Notes: generated by a model from the letters alone, not told the origin. Counted from the first letter of the stretch, positions 9,480 through 18,819 are shown. The stretch is DNA of 64,000 nt from Xenorhabdus ehlersii (GCF_003610465.1 NZ_RAQI01000001.1:744001-808000); one strand, 5' to 3'. Numbers and translations: made by a program.

Positions 9480-10642
9480 TTATAAATCATTTATGATTTC
9501 TAATATATTTTGATAGCCAAGATTATAAATCAGTTCTTTCATTTTTTCATGCATTTCAGTTTCAAAGAAAGAGAGTAATTTTTTAAGAGAAATATATGGA
9601 TTATCATCAATTTTCTTAAGCAATTCAGTAGATCCATGATCTAAGTTTAATTTAATCCCATTACAAATTACATATCCATCATCTATAGATAAATTATTAT
9701 TTGAATTTATTCTTAAATATGCCTTGTCAGATAGTTTAGATTTATTATTGCAAAATAAATCTAAATTCAATTTATTTGGTGTTCTTTGTTCTGAGCCAAT
9801 TGATTGTAAAAATTCATTATATGCTTCTTCTGAACCTAAATATTTAAAAATAAACTTTGATAAATCCTCAATTTCGCTTTTAGCTTGTACCCATGATCTA
9901 GGAAGAGATTTCCTCCCTATCTCAAAATCATTTATTTTATTTGATAACCAGTATAAATAATTAAAGACATAAGGTGGAAAAATTCCAACAGATAAATGTA
10001 TAGTCTCTTCACCAACAGGTAATGGATTATGCCACCAACCTCTAGGAAGATAAAGAACATCTCCAGCCTCCAATACGAAATCATCATATGGTTCAGAAGG
10101 ACATGGATATATATCCTCCATATCCTTTGATTGATGTACATACAAAGGGTTTTGAAATGATGGCTCATAAATAACCCATCTTTTTTTGCCAGTTAGTTGT
10201 ATTACAAAAATATCTCTGCTATCCCAATGGGGTTTAAATGAACTTTTCTCTCCATAAGATAAATATATACTTGAAAAAGTATGACTATCTGTCAATGAAG
10301 AACAGCATTTAGCTAAATAATCAATTTTAGGTTCGTTGATAATACCATTTGCAACTAATGTTGCACCAGCATTTAAATAATCATATAACTTAGAGTAGAT
10401 ATATCTATATCTTGTATTCCCTAAATCTTGATAAGATTCTAGGTATTCTCTTTTATCTAGAATACCATTATACATTAACTTAAGTCCTTCAAATGATTCT
10501 AAGTCAGAACGATTGTATATATCTTCTATTTCACTCCTGTTTATAAAATTCACATCATATATGCCCTTAAATACATATGTTTTTTTTCAAAAAAATTATC
10601 TAAAAAATATTTCTTTTCAATATTAAAATTAATTGTCATCAT
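9480..10642 (-). CDS. JmjC/cupin-8 Fe(II)/2-oxoglutarate oxygenase of the microcin locus, frameshifted at an A8 tract
   Basis: The main frame (9480-10553, GTG start, 357 residues) holds a JmjC fold: PHWDSRD supplies the metal-binding HxD pair and is followed by IQLTGKKRW, then LEAGDVLYLPRGWWHNP, as in the YcfD/ROX-type oxygenases. Upstream, an ATG at 10642 opens a second frame, MMTINFNIEKKYFLDNFFEKK. If the A run at 10570-10577 had nine instead of eight A, it would continue as EKKTYVFKGIYDVNF into the main frame, the expected N-terminus of the family, giving 387 residues. So the gene is probably longer than the simple frame and is either slippage-read, mutated or mis-sequenced. Its place between precursor and exporter genes suggests it hydroxylates the microcin; this is inference. 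Confidence 0.8.
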
Positions 10643-10965
10643 ATTTACTATTTTTACAATAAATGTAGATACTAACATAAATTAATTATAATAATTTGAA
10701 CATGAGTTGTGCATCATAATCAAAACGTAATAAATAATAAATAATAAATAATAAATAATAAATAATAAATAATAAATAATAAATAAGAGTACTGAGCACA
10801 CCCCAAGTTCAAAATGATATATAAAATAATATCCTTATCTAAGGAAGTATCTAAACATATATAGTTATGCGTTCATGTCAGGGGGAATGAAATTACTCAT
10901 TCTATTGATATAAAAGGGAATTGAATTTCATTCAGTGAAATTTAATCACATATAAAAAGATACTA
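10643..10965. promoter_or_regulatory. AT-rich intergenic region upstream of the JmjC-MFP-ABC genes
   Basis: No further peptide ORF with a leader was found. The region contains the heptamer repeat described separately and is more than 75% AT by eye. It lies between the IS5-family insertion and the JmjC gene, so it must hold whatever promoter now drives the downstream genes if the insertion blocks read-through. Confidence 0.4.
10728..10786. repeat. Heptanucleotide tandem repeat (TAATAAA, about 8.4 copies)
   Basis: The unit TAATAAA is repeated without interruption for 59 bp. It lies about 90 bp upstream of the probable JmjC start. Perfect short repeats of non-triplet length change copy number readily, and here that would alter promoter spacing rather than a reading frame. 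Confidence 0.9.
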
Positions 10966-11812
10966 GATGGTGTCGTCATGAGAAATTTCGTGCAATAATA
11001 ATGCCCCATCATTCCATCATAAGAGTTGATTAACCATGAGTACACCTGCACACCGCCGCCACGATATTTCAGATCGCGTCTGGAGCCTACTTGAACCTCA
11101 TTTGCCAGGACGTCAAGGCGCTTGGGGGCGTGTAGCTGAAGATAATCGGCGTTTTATCAATGGGGTGTTTTGGATTTTACGGACGGGTGCGCCTTGGCGA
11201 GACCTACATACTGATTATGGTGACTGGAAAAATACCCACCGCCGTTTTTGTCGCTGGAGAGATAAAGGGATATGGGAAAAACTGCTCGAACAATTGGTTA
11301 ATGACCCCGATTTCGAGTGGTTAATGATTGATGCCAGCCATATTAAGGTTCATCCTGATGCGACAGGCGCTAAAGGGGGTAATCAGGAGATGGGGCTCAC
11401 AAAAGGGGGCTCAATACCAAGATACATTTGGCCGTGGATGCGCATGGTATGCCGGTCAGAATTGTTATTACAAGCGGTACCCCAGCAGATTGTTCACAAG
11501 CTGAGGCCTTAATTAAAGGACTCGATGCAGAGCATCTATTGGCGGACAGGGGCTATGATAGCAATGCAATAGTAGAAAAAGCGAAACAACAGGGCATGCA
11601 AGTCCAGATCCCTAGCCGGAAAAATCGGAAGGTCGCCAGAGAATATGATCGTGAACTCTATCGGCTTCGCCATTTGGTTGAAAATGCTTTCCTTCATCTT
11701 AAGCGCTGGCGTGGTATAGCCACTCGCTATGCAAAAAATAGCGCGTCTTTTCTTGCCGCAGTGCAAATCCGTTGCCTTGTCCTTTGGCTGAAAATCTCAT
11801 GACGACAGCATC
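10966..11812 (+). mobile_element. IS5-family element, 847 bp (copy 1)
   Basis: The ends GATGGTGTCGTCATGAG and, reversed, GATGCTGTCGTCATGAG form imperfect inverted repeats, and TA is duplicated at both sides (10964-10965 and 11813-11814) within CTAG. A near-identical copy lies at 36748-37594 in the opposite orientation. It inserted 8 bp after the microcin precursor stop codon, separating the precursor from the modification and export genes. Confidence 0.9.
11036..11802 (+). CDS. IS5-family transposase, two overlapping frames
   Basis: The first frame (11036-11512) carries the N-terminal helix-turn-helix region and the first catalytic Asp (LMIDASHIKVH). The second (11428-11802) carries the second Asp (LLADRGYDS) and the Glu (LRHLVENAF). 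The frames join by a -1 shift at AAAAGGGGG near 11402, as is usual for the IS427 subgroup. The identical arrangement in the second copy argues that the shift is programmed, not a mutation. Confidence 0.88.
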
Positions 11813-12141
11813 TAGGTTAATATTAACAATAATTACAACCTGTATCCCCGCAGTAGTGACTTCCACTTTCTGGTACTGGAGGTCTTGTAAACAAATCCCG
11901 TATAAATGATGAGCCTGCAGCCCTGCGACCAGCCTCAGCACCTGCAGCTTGCTCAACTACCCCTCCTCCTATTCTACCGGCCAGACCTCCAACAATCGCA
12001 CCACCTACAGTACCAACTCCTGGAACAACACTTCCAACCGCAGCACCCGCCATAACTCCAGCCTGAAAGCCAGCCCATCCTCCAACCTGTTTACCAACTA
12101 CGCCTCCAGCTACTGCTCCTGCTACCTGATTGGTGTAACTA

Positions 12142-13061
12142 GGCTGCGTCCCTTAATTAGATAACCGCCTGTAAAAGAGTCGAATACAGCCTAATTTCAC
12201 CATGGACAAATAGTTTCGGGCGGTTTTTTCGTAACGGGTTGCAATACGCCGATTTCCTTTCAGAAAACCGAAACAGCGTTCGACAACATTGCGGTCACGA
12301 TAAGCCTGTTCATCAAATTGCGTACGACCATCAGCACTGCCTTTTTCATTGATTTTATAAGGAATAACGCTTTTGATCCTCAATTTACGCAGATAACCGC
12401 GGAGCTTTCTACTCGAATACCCTTTGTCTGCCAGCACGGCTTTGCCACGTCGTTTCATGAAACCATTTTTGCGTTGTATACCAATGCCGTCGAGCAAAGG
12501 GATGGCGGATTGACTTTCATGAGCTTGCCCAGCGGTCAACATCAGGTTGAGGGGAAAACCCTTTCCGTCGGTTGCCAGGTGGATTTTGGTGCCATAACCA
12601 CCGCGTGAGCGACCCAGCGCATGATCGTCAGTGATATCGGGATGTTTTTTTTCGCGCCTGCGGCATCTTTACTCGCGCGAATATTGCTGCCATCCAGGCA
12701 AATTTCAGCCCAGTCAATCAAGCCTTTTTCATCCAGAATGGACAGTAACCGATTAAATATCTTGTTGATAATGCCCGATTTTGACCAGCGATTAAATCGG
12801 TTATAGACCGTTTTCCAAGGGCCATAGCGTTCAGGTAAATCACGCCACGGTGCCCCGGAGCACAAGACCCAGAACATCCCATTCATCACACGGCGGTGTT
12901 CAACATGTGGACGTCCTGCTCGCTCTGAATGGACCGGGGGCAAACAAGGTTCTATCACTATCCATGCGTCATCAGGAATGTCGTAGCGTGCCATCATCTT
13001 TTTCCCATATTGAAAACAGTTTAGATGAGAATACTATCAATTTACATTAAGGGACACAGCC
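12142..13061 (-). mobile_element. IS5-family element, 920 bp (copy 1)
   Basis: The ends are GGCTGCGTCCCTTAAT and, reversed, GGCTGTGTCCCTTAAT, with TA duplicated (12140-12141, 13062-13063). It interrupts the microcin precursor after the codon for Pro20. A second copy of the same length lies at 39358-40277 in the opposite orientation, inside tpsA. Confidence 0.92.
12153..12997 (-). CDS. IS5-family transposase, two frames joined at an A8 tract
   Basis: The first frame (12542-12997) includes the N-terminal domain and the first catalytic Asp (ICLDGSNIRAS); the second (12153-12542) has VLADKGYSSRK and the Glu region NVVERCFGFLK. At AAAAAAAA before CATCCC a -1 shift is needed to continue into the expected GGYGTKIHLATDG segment. 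Both copies in the window share it, so slippage is likely part of normal expression. Confidence 0.88.
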
Positions 13062-13115
13062 TAGGGCCTGTATCACCAGCACCAGAAACTAAATCAAATT
13101 CTTGAATTGTTAATT

Positions 13116-13884
13116 GGTTGTGATATCAATTTATTGATCATGTATAATCTTTCTATTTGGAGAACATTCAAATGGCAAAGATTGATGTAACCTGCCCCGC
13201 TTGTCGTGCGTTTAAAGGGATCCATCGCAATGGGCGCTCACGTTCTGGTCATCAGCGTTATCTTTGCCAATCCTGCCGTCATTCCTGGCAACTTGAGTTC
13301 ACTTATGCCGCATGTCGCCCCGGAACCCATAAGCAAATCGTCGATATGGCCATGAATGGCCTGGGATGTCGGGCGACAGCGCGGGTGATGGGGATTGGCC
13401 TAAATACCGTGCTTCGCCACTTAAAAAGCTCAAACCCAAATCGGTAACAGAAGCCATTGCACCCGGCACCGAAGTGATTATCTGCTGTGAAATGGATGAA
13501 CAATGGTCGTACGTGAAGTCAAAGAAACAGTCGCGCTGGCTCTTTTACGCCTACGACAGGACAAGACGAAAAGTGATCGCACATGTTTTTGGTTCAAGGA
13601 CAAAGAAAACATTAATGCGCCTGATGGCCTTGCTGGCACCTTTCAATATCGTTATTTATATGACAGATGGCTGGAAAAGTTATGAAAAAGCATTGGCAGG
13701 GAAACTGCATGTGGTCAGTAAGCGTTATACCCAACGTATAGAGAGGCATAATCTGAACCTTCGTCAGCATTTGGCAAGACTGACGCGAAAAACATTATCT
13801 TTTTCAAAATCCATAGAAATGCATGACAGAGTTATAGGATATTATCTGAACATTCATCACTATCAATAAATTGTAGTCATAACC
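13116..13884 (+). mobile_element. IS1-family element, 769 bp, with 8-bp target duplication
   Basis: The ends GGTTGTGATATCAATTTATT and, reversed, GGTTATGACTACAATTTATT are imperfect inverted repeats. TGTTAATT is duplicated at 13108-13115 and 13885-13892. It inserted into codon 3 of the microcin precursor, right after the start. Confidence 0.92.
13172..13869 (+). CDS. IS1-family InsA/InsB transposase
   Basis: InsA (13172-13447) has the zinc-finger cysteines CPAC and CQSC and the helix-turn-helix [20 protein letters not shown]. InsB (in 13366-13869) has the catalytic segment ending in [20 protein letters not shown]. The two overlap and join by the -1 frameshift typical of IS1. Both look intact, so the element may be active. 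Confidence 0.9.
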
Positions 13885-13920
13885 TGTTAATTCACGCATA
13901 ATAAATGTCTCTTATTTAGT

Positions 13921-14379
13921 TTAGTTGAAAATTTTCATAATTAAATATAAAATGACGCTATAAAAAATAAAAAAGAATAGCTTTAATGAAAAGTCATATT
14001 TAATAATTACTGATAAATATGAATATATAAAATAAAGAATTATAATTCCTGAAATTAAAATTAAAAATGTGAGAAATTTAAATGAATATACTGTTTTTTC
14101 ATTTAGAAAATCATAATTTCCATATTCATATTTTAAAAAGTGAGATTCATTAATCACTTTAACAATCATGCTAATGAAACAAACCAACAACATTATCGCA
14201 ATAATGTAGTCTATATATTCAAAAGCAGGATCGCCAATATCAAATATAGCCATAGAGAAAATATATATAAGAAAAAAATTTAAAAAGACAATTTCTTTCC
14301 TAAAAATATCTAAACCCTTTGATTTAGAAAGGTTATTCACTTTGGCAAAGATTGATTTTTTACAATTAGATTTTTTCAT
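13921..14379 (-). CDS. Four-helix membrane protein, candidate microcin immunity protein
   Basis: A 152-residue protein with a basic N-terminus (KKSNCKKS) and about four membrane helices (around residues 29-45, 54-73, 98-117 and 125-147). No family is recognised. It lies 21 bp upstream of the precursor start in the same direction and shares its extreme AT-richness, the usual place and form of an immunity gene for a membrane-active class II microcin. Function is inferred from context only. Confidence 0.65.
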   Translation of the reverse strand: MKKSNCKKSIFAKVNNLSKSKGLDIFRKEIVFLNFFLIYIFSMAIFDIGDPAFEYIDYIIAIMLLVCFISMIVKVINESHFLKYEYGNYDFLNEKTVYSFKFLTFLILISGIIILYFIYSYLSVIIKYDFSLKLFFFIFYSVILYLIMKIFN

Positions 14380-14633
14380 TAAATTTATAACAATCTATTT
14401 AACAAATAACTTGCATCCACATCTATTTGGAAACAATATATTTAAAGCCGTAACAAGTCAATACAATTTACATATTAAAATTGTTAATTTATTAAAGTAA
14501 TATTGTAGGGGTTAAATATCCACCAATCAATAAATCTCACTTATATTAATTGTTCCAAAAATTGGTCAGACTTCTAACTTTATTGATAATGATGAATGTT
14601 TAGACAATATACTATGGGGAACCTCTAAAAACT
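14380..14633. promoter_or_regulatory. AT-rich region upstream of the immunity-microcin genes
   Basis: There is no coding signal. The region should contain the promoter of the minus-strand microcin operon. The left end of the next IS1-type element cuts into it at 14634. Confidence 0.35.
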
Positions 14634-15415
14634 GGTCATGTATTAAATGGTTAGATTGAATATTAAAAATAGTACTCACGCTCAATAAAAGTCCCTATCA
14701 CCTTATCGTGCATTTCTTCGGATTTTGAATAACTGAGAGTTTTTCTATTCAGTCTTTTTACTCGAATACGCTGCGTTAAATTCGTTCTCTCTATACGCTG
14801 AGTAAACATCTTTCCAGTCAGGCACTCTTCCTCGGGAAGGTTGTTATAAACAACATAATCATCCGGGCAGTAAAACCGAATATTAAAGGGCGATAAGAGG
14901 GCAAGCAGCTTGTCTAACGTTTTTCTACTGCGATCGCCAAAAACAGGGGCCACTACTCATTTCAGGCGGGGTTCCCAAGCATACCAAAGCCAGCGTTGAT
15001 TTTTCTTGTTCCTCACAAACGACCATTGCTCATCTATTTCACAGATAAGCTGAAAGTTATTTCCATCAAGGGGCAGTGTCGTTACGTTTCGGGGCGTGAG
15101 GTTTTTAACGTTTTCATGACGGTAGCCGTTGCGACTTTCAGGACTCGAGCGGTGTCACGAATTCCCCCGTTATTCATCGCCATGTCGATAATCTGCTCTT
15201 TAACGCCGGGTTTGCAGGCTTGATAGGTGTATTCCAACTGAAAAGCCTTACAGCAGGTATAGCAGCGATAACGAGGATGACCGCCATTCCCTTTTCCATG
15301 TCCTTTTACCTGTTCGGATTTATGACAATAATGGCAATAGACGTCAACTTTGGCCATGCTTCCTCCTTAAAAAGCAGGAAGCCTATCACAACAACTAACC
15401 ATTTAATATATGACC
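14634..15415 (-). mobile_element. Second IS1-family element, 782 bp, diverged type
   Basis: The ends GGTCATGTATTAAATGGTTAG and, reversed, GGTCATATATTAAATGGTTAG are clear inverted repeats. No matching target duplication is seen at the two flanks, so the element may have been left by recombination rather than simple insertion. It marks the border between the microcin locus and ICE segment A. Confidence 0.85.
14663..15357 (-). pseudogene. IS1-family InsA/InsB transposase with in-frame stop
   Basis: InsA (15082-15357) is complete with CHYC and CYTC zinc ligands. InsB continues with ICEIDEQWSFVRNKKNQRW but meets TGA near 14960 (reading EPRLK-stop-VVAPVFG) before resuming to the normal end RIERTNLTQRIRVKRLNRKT. 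The transposase is probably inactive. Confidence 0.85.
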
Positions 15416-15531
15416 CCCTTTAATTGTAAACAGCACCATCTTTCTTCTTCCGGAAGAATATACATGAGCCACAGTTCAAAAAAATTGTTCTTCTCTGAGG
15501 AAGTTATTACTATCTCTCTTTATTATTACCA

Positions 15532-15650
15532 ACACCTTTAAGTGGCGAGTTAAAACTCCCGTAGCCTGAAAGGGAGTGCAGACAATGCGGTACATCTGCG
15601 CACTTTTGGAAGCAGATATTGTCAGACACCTAAACCCTCGTCTGGCGATG
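15532..15650 (+). ncRNA. STAXI-like pseudoknotted leader RNA, copy 1 (upstream of the integrase)
   Basis: It contains GGC...CTCCC...GCC...GGGAG arranged as an H-type pseudoknot (GGC pairs GCC; the loop CTCCC pairs GGGAG), then ATCTGC...GCAGAT, then a stem TTGTCAGAC/GTCTGGCGA. The last stem has a different sequence from copies 2-4 but stays paired with G-U wobbles, which supports RNA structure. The context (integrase, topoisomerase, ssb, antirestriction) is that of the known STAXI motif. Identity to that family is not proven here. Confidence 0.6.
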
Positions 15651-15792
15651 AAAGTTTCCCGCTCTCACAGTGAAACCGGCTGACCACACAATAGAACAGA
15701 ACATTCCTGTCTTACGCTGATCGATACCGTTTTCATCGGTACAGCATTCATCCACATTGTGCATTTATCACAATAAACGTCCCGAAAACGGC

Positions 15793-15838
15793 GCGGCGTC
15801 ACTTGCGTTAAAGCGCAGCGATGACCAAGTGACGCCGC
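15793..15838. repeat. 13-bp perfect inverted repeat upstream of the integrase
   Basis: GCGGCGTCACTTG (15793-15805) and CAAGTGACGCCGC (15826-15838) flank a 20-base loop. It is a GC-rich cruciform or hairpin in the integrase leader. It could be a transfer-origin or regulator site, or an attenuator; there is no T-run after it. Confidence 0.6.
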
Positions 15839-16249
15839 CAGGCGTCCAACGTCCAGAGCACGTAGAGCCTGACTTTACGGCCGATTTGAACCCCGCATTA
15901 CTCAGTGAAACCACTCATAACAGACCACTAACCGCCATTTTGTTTGATTGATAAACGATCGTCTTATCGGATTTTCAACCCATTGCCTGATTGCAGGCTG
16001 ATGCAGTAAAAATGAAGGAGAAATTCATCACGTCAAGATAATGAGGCGTTCATCCTGAGTGAATCAGGCACTGAACGGGGAGTATGCCACCGCCGTGCTG
16101 AGCACGTAGCGAACTCCTGCAAAAACTTAACATAACCCTCGCTCTGCTACACATTGTCTGGCGCACCACGGAACGGTGAACCTGAACCGACATGCAGGGA
16201 TTTGTTTAAAAATGAATAAAAACACGGCAAATTAGCAGGAGAGGCGGGA

Positions 16250-16879
16250 ATGGCGCAGAAATCAGCACGTTCGAAAATTGAGCGGTTCAGAAAAGAATTT
16301 ATTACCCACGCCCGGAAAGCGGGCGGGAGTTTTGCCACGGTGGCCGATCGTGAGCGGATTGCCCGACAGTTTCTTGGCTTTCTGAAAGACAATGGCATCA
16401 GGCTCCGGCAGATGGACAGCCTGAAAACCCGACACATTGAGCGCTATATTGCTGAACGTAAAGCCAGCCATATCAGCCACCGAACCCTGCAAAATGAGAT
16501 GTCGGCACTGCGCATGATTTTGGCGCGGGCCGGAAAACACAAGTTAGCATCCACCGACAATGCGCGGCTGAACAACCGGGCGCTGGGAATTGCAAACACC
16601 CGCCGTAAGGGAACAAAAGCTGCGCTGACACCGGCCGCATTCAGAGAAATTTTTCAGCAGGTCGAACAAAAAGATCGGCGCGTGGCGGCGGTGATGCAAC
16701 TGGCCTGGGTGCTGGGACTGCGTACCAAAGAAGCGGTAGAAGCCTATAAGTCCTTAGCCACCTGGAAAAAAGCGCTGGAAAACGGGCAGACGTCTGTGCG
16801 GGTGGTGTTTGGCACCAAAGGCGGGCAATCGTGGGAGCTGATGCTCCATGAACGTTATAACAATGAAATTCGTAAATAG
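16250..16879 (+). pseudogene. ICE integrase (phage-integrase family), N-terminal half
   Basis: It has a SAM-like core-binding domain (about residues 15-100) and the start of the catalytic domain with the first active-site Arg in LGLRTKEAV near residue 162. Family resemblance ends after VRVVFGTKGGQS, and the frame stops at residue 209. The missing C-terminal half, with HSMRYHFAQ and GHGDGRGRY, is found in the same orientation at 30736-31035, so the gene has been split by about 14 kb of ICE DNA. Confidence 0.8.
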
Positions 16880-16901
16880 TCCGTATTGAAGTTGTGTCAT
16901 T

Positions 16902-16931
16902 CTGCATCCTGTTCAACGTCACAGGGTGCAG
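16902..16931 (+). terminator. Hairpin terminator between the integrase and topoisomerase fragments
   Basis: CTGCATCCTGT pairs with ACAGGGTGCAG (one wobble), with an 8-base loop; TTATTTTT follows nine bases later. This stretch belongs to neither neighbouring gene and may be the 3' end of another ICE gene brought in by the rearrangement. Confidence 0.45.
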
Positions 16932-16989
16932 CCCTGACATTATTTTTGCCGACTCAATTTAAAAGCCAAGGCCGGAGATCAAGGATCAT

Positions 16990-18032
16990 GATACCCCCGC
17001 ACGGATTGTGGGTATCTGCCTGTGTCCATGCAGGCGGATATTCCGGTGGTATTAACGGCACTGACGCGAACCGACCCGGCCATGACTGACATTATCAGTC
17101 AACTGGACGAACAACTTGTTTCCCGCGTCTGGAATGACAAAAAAATCACGGCTCACCATGCCATTATCCCCACACGTCACGCTTTTGACCTCACCCGGTT
17201 AACAACCGATGAGTTACAGGTTTATCAGCTTATTCGTCAGCATTATCTGGCCCAGTTTCTGCCCGTGCAGGAAACGGATATGACGGAAGTGACGCTGGAT
17301 ATCGGCGGGCAACGCTTCCGGGCGAAAGGGCGGGTGAATGTGGTAACAGGCTGGAAAACGTTGTTGACCGATGAAGCCGGAGAGCAGACAGAACAGGAGA
17401 CAGATTTGCCCTTACCGGTGCTGCATCAGGGCGATTGTTGCCAGATTGTTGAAGCTAACATCCGGTCACTGCAGACCAAACCGCCGGCTCCGTTTACCGA
17501 AGGCACGTTGATTGCTGCGATGAAAAATGCGGCCAGTCTGGTCAGTGATCCGCAATTAAAGCAGGTCTTGCGTGAGAATGCCGGACTGGGCACGGAGGCG
17601 ACCCGTGCCGGCATTCTGGACACCTTGTTTAAACGCCGGCTGATTGAGCGGAAAAAGAAAGCGATTCAGTCAACACCACTGGCACGCGAACTGATTGCCG
17701 GGTTGCCGGAGGTTCTGACCAGTCCGGGCATGACCGCGTTATGGGAGCAGTCGCTGGAGGATATTGCGCAGGGTAAAACGTCGCTGGCGGTGTTTATGCA
17801 GAAACAGGCGCAATGGCTATTGCATTTAGTCGAACGCGGCAAAGCCCAACCGTTACACCTGACGTTACCGAAAACCCCGGACTGCCCGAACTGTGGCAGC
17901 CGGATGCGGCAGCGGCAGGGAAAAACCTCGCCGTTCTGGGGCTGTGTGAACTACCCGGGTTGTAAAGGGATGCTGAATGACAAAGCGGTCACCCAATCGC
18001 GTAAGGTCAGGCGGGCAAATCAAAAAGTCTGA
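16990..18032 (+). pseudogene. Topoisomerase III, C-terminal half (ICE segment A)
   Basis: From 16990 the frame reads RTDCGYLPVSMQADIP and then follows the intact topoisomerase at 57099-59105 to its end, including the zinc ribbon CPNCGSRMRQ...CVNYPGCKG. The TOPRIM domain and the catalytic Tyr lie upstream of the junction and are missing, so it cannot be active. An internal ATG at 17022 opens the remaining frame. Similarity to copy B is high at the DNA level (about 90% by eye). Confidence 0.88.
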
Positions 18033-18109
18033 TGATCTGGTTGTTGATTGACGTGCTGACGGGATGCTTTAAGAATCACCCTGTTTCTTAAATGATCGGT
18101 GAGCCTGCA

Positions 18110-18220
18110 ACGATCGCCTTTGGGTGGCTGTAAAACTCCCGTAGCCTGAAAGGGAGTGCCTCAACGCGGTACATCTGCCCTCCTTTGGAAGCAGATATTG
18201 CCAGTCCAACGGCAATGAAG
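18110..18220 (+). ncRNA. STAXI-like pseudoknotted leader RNA, copy 2
   Basis: The order is a short hairpin (CGCC/GGTG), the pseudoknot GGCT(...CTCCC..)AGCC...GGGAG, then ATCTGC...GCAGAT and TTGCC...GGCAA. It sits between the topoisomerase remnant and the STY4534-family gene. A further hairpin (CTGACG...CGTCAG) at about 18265-18300 precedes the ATG at 18355, so this may act as a 5' untranslated leader. Confidence 0.65.
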
Positions 18221-18354
18221 GTTCATTATTCTTTATCATAACGTCAGCATCAGCAACGTCTATACCTGACGCCCGGCGGGAAAAACTATTCCCGTCAGGG
18301 AGTAGGGTTTTCTCCGTCACATTGTATTTTTACTTCCGTCATGGAGAACATCGT

Positions 18355-18819
18355 ATGTCTGAGAACACCACAACCTTAACCAAAAACGACTATTTCAACC
18401 TGAATATTAAAGGACTGGGTTATCTGAATAATATCCGCCATGTCAGCACGGCCAGCGGTACGTTTCTGAGTTGCGTGATCAATGCATTAAATGGCCCGGG
18501 TGATAATCCGGTCTATGTGCGTTTTGATATCACCGTGGTGAGTAAGGAAGCGACCAGTCTGATCGGTCGTTGCCAGAAATCGGTGGATGAGGATAAAAAA
18601 GTACTATTGGGCTTTACCTTAAGTAACCCGTCTACTGATATTTTCACCCTGAAACGCGGCGATCATGCCGGTGAACAGCGCGTCAGCCTGAAAGCCCGTC
18701 TGATTAAAGTTGACTGGATCAAAATTGGTCAGGACAAAGTCTATCAGGCTGAACAGTCTGATTCGGCTCCTCCCCAGAACGGAGTTGCGCAAACTGAATA
18801 TGCAGAAAATTCATTCTGA
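18355..18819 (+). CDS. STY4534-family ICE replication protein (DUF3577)
   Basis: A 154-residue protein nearly identical to its paralogue at 59420-59884. This family is conserved in SPI-7/PFGI-1-type elements next to ssb and topoisomerase III and is annotated as an ICE replication protein; its biochemistry is not known to me. The ATG at 18355 has a GGAG site 10 bases upstream, so the 11 residues open upstream are not counted. The C-terminus ends in ENSF, reminiscent of an SSB tail. Confidence 0.85.
   Translation: MSENTTTLTKNDYFNLNIKGLGYLNNIRHVSTASGTFLSCVINALNGPGDNPVYVRFDITVVSKEATSLIGRCQKSVDEDKKVLLGFTLSNPSTDIFTLKRGDHAGEQRVSLKARLIKVDWIKIGQDKVYQAEQSDSAPPQNGVAQTEYAENSF

Larger units (their letters stand above)
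11823..13899 (-). pseudogene. Class II microcin-like precursor gene split by two insertion sequences
   Basis: Three minus-strand segments (13893-13899, 13062-13115 and 11823-12141) become one frame when the IS1 element with one TGTTAATT copy and the IS5-family element with one TA copy are removed. The sum is 378 bases: 125 codons plus stop. The start ATG at 13899 has an AGAGA site upstream. The leader is MRELTIQEFDLVSGA, a colicin-V-type leader ending in Gly-Ala; the core has about 110 residues rich in GxxxG/GG glycine-zipper segments (VAGAVAGGVVG, GGAIVGGLAG) and ends in a small Cys-rich tail (HYCGDTGCNYC). It lies beside a membrane protein gene and a C39 exporter. The family assignment is from leader, composition and context; activity is lost in this allele. 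Confidence 0.85.
15416..16249. other. Long leader region of the integrase gene
   Basis: More than 800 bp without a convincing gene. It contains leader-RNA copy 1 and a strong inverted repeat, listed separately, and a second short hairpin at 15723-15745 (GATACCG with CGGTA). A 64-codon frame at 15757-15951 has no family resemblance or good ribosome-binding site and is not called. The integrase ribosome-binding site is GGAGAGGCGGG just before 16250. Confidence 0.5.

Noticed and set aside
10728..10786. Possible CRISPR array
   Set aside because: Uninterrupted 7-bp units without spacers; a simple tandem repeat.
15757..15951. 64-codon ORF in the integrase leader
   Set aside because: It overlaps the 13-bp inverted repeat, has no good ribosome-binding site and resembles no protein; probably chance.
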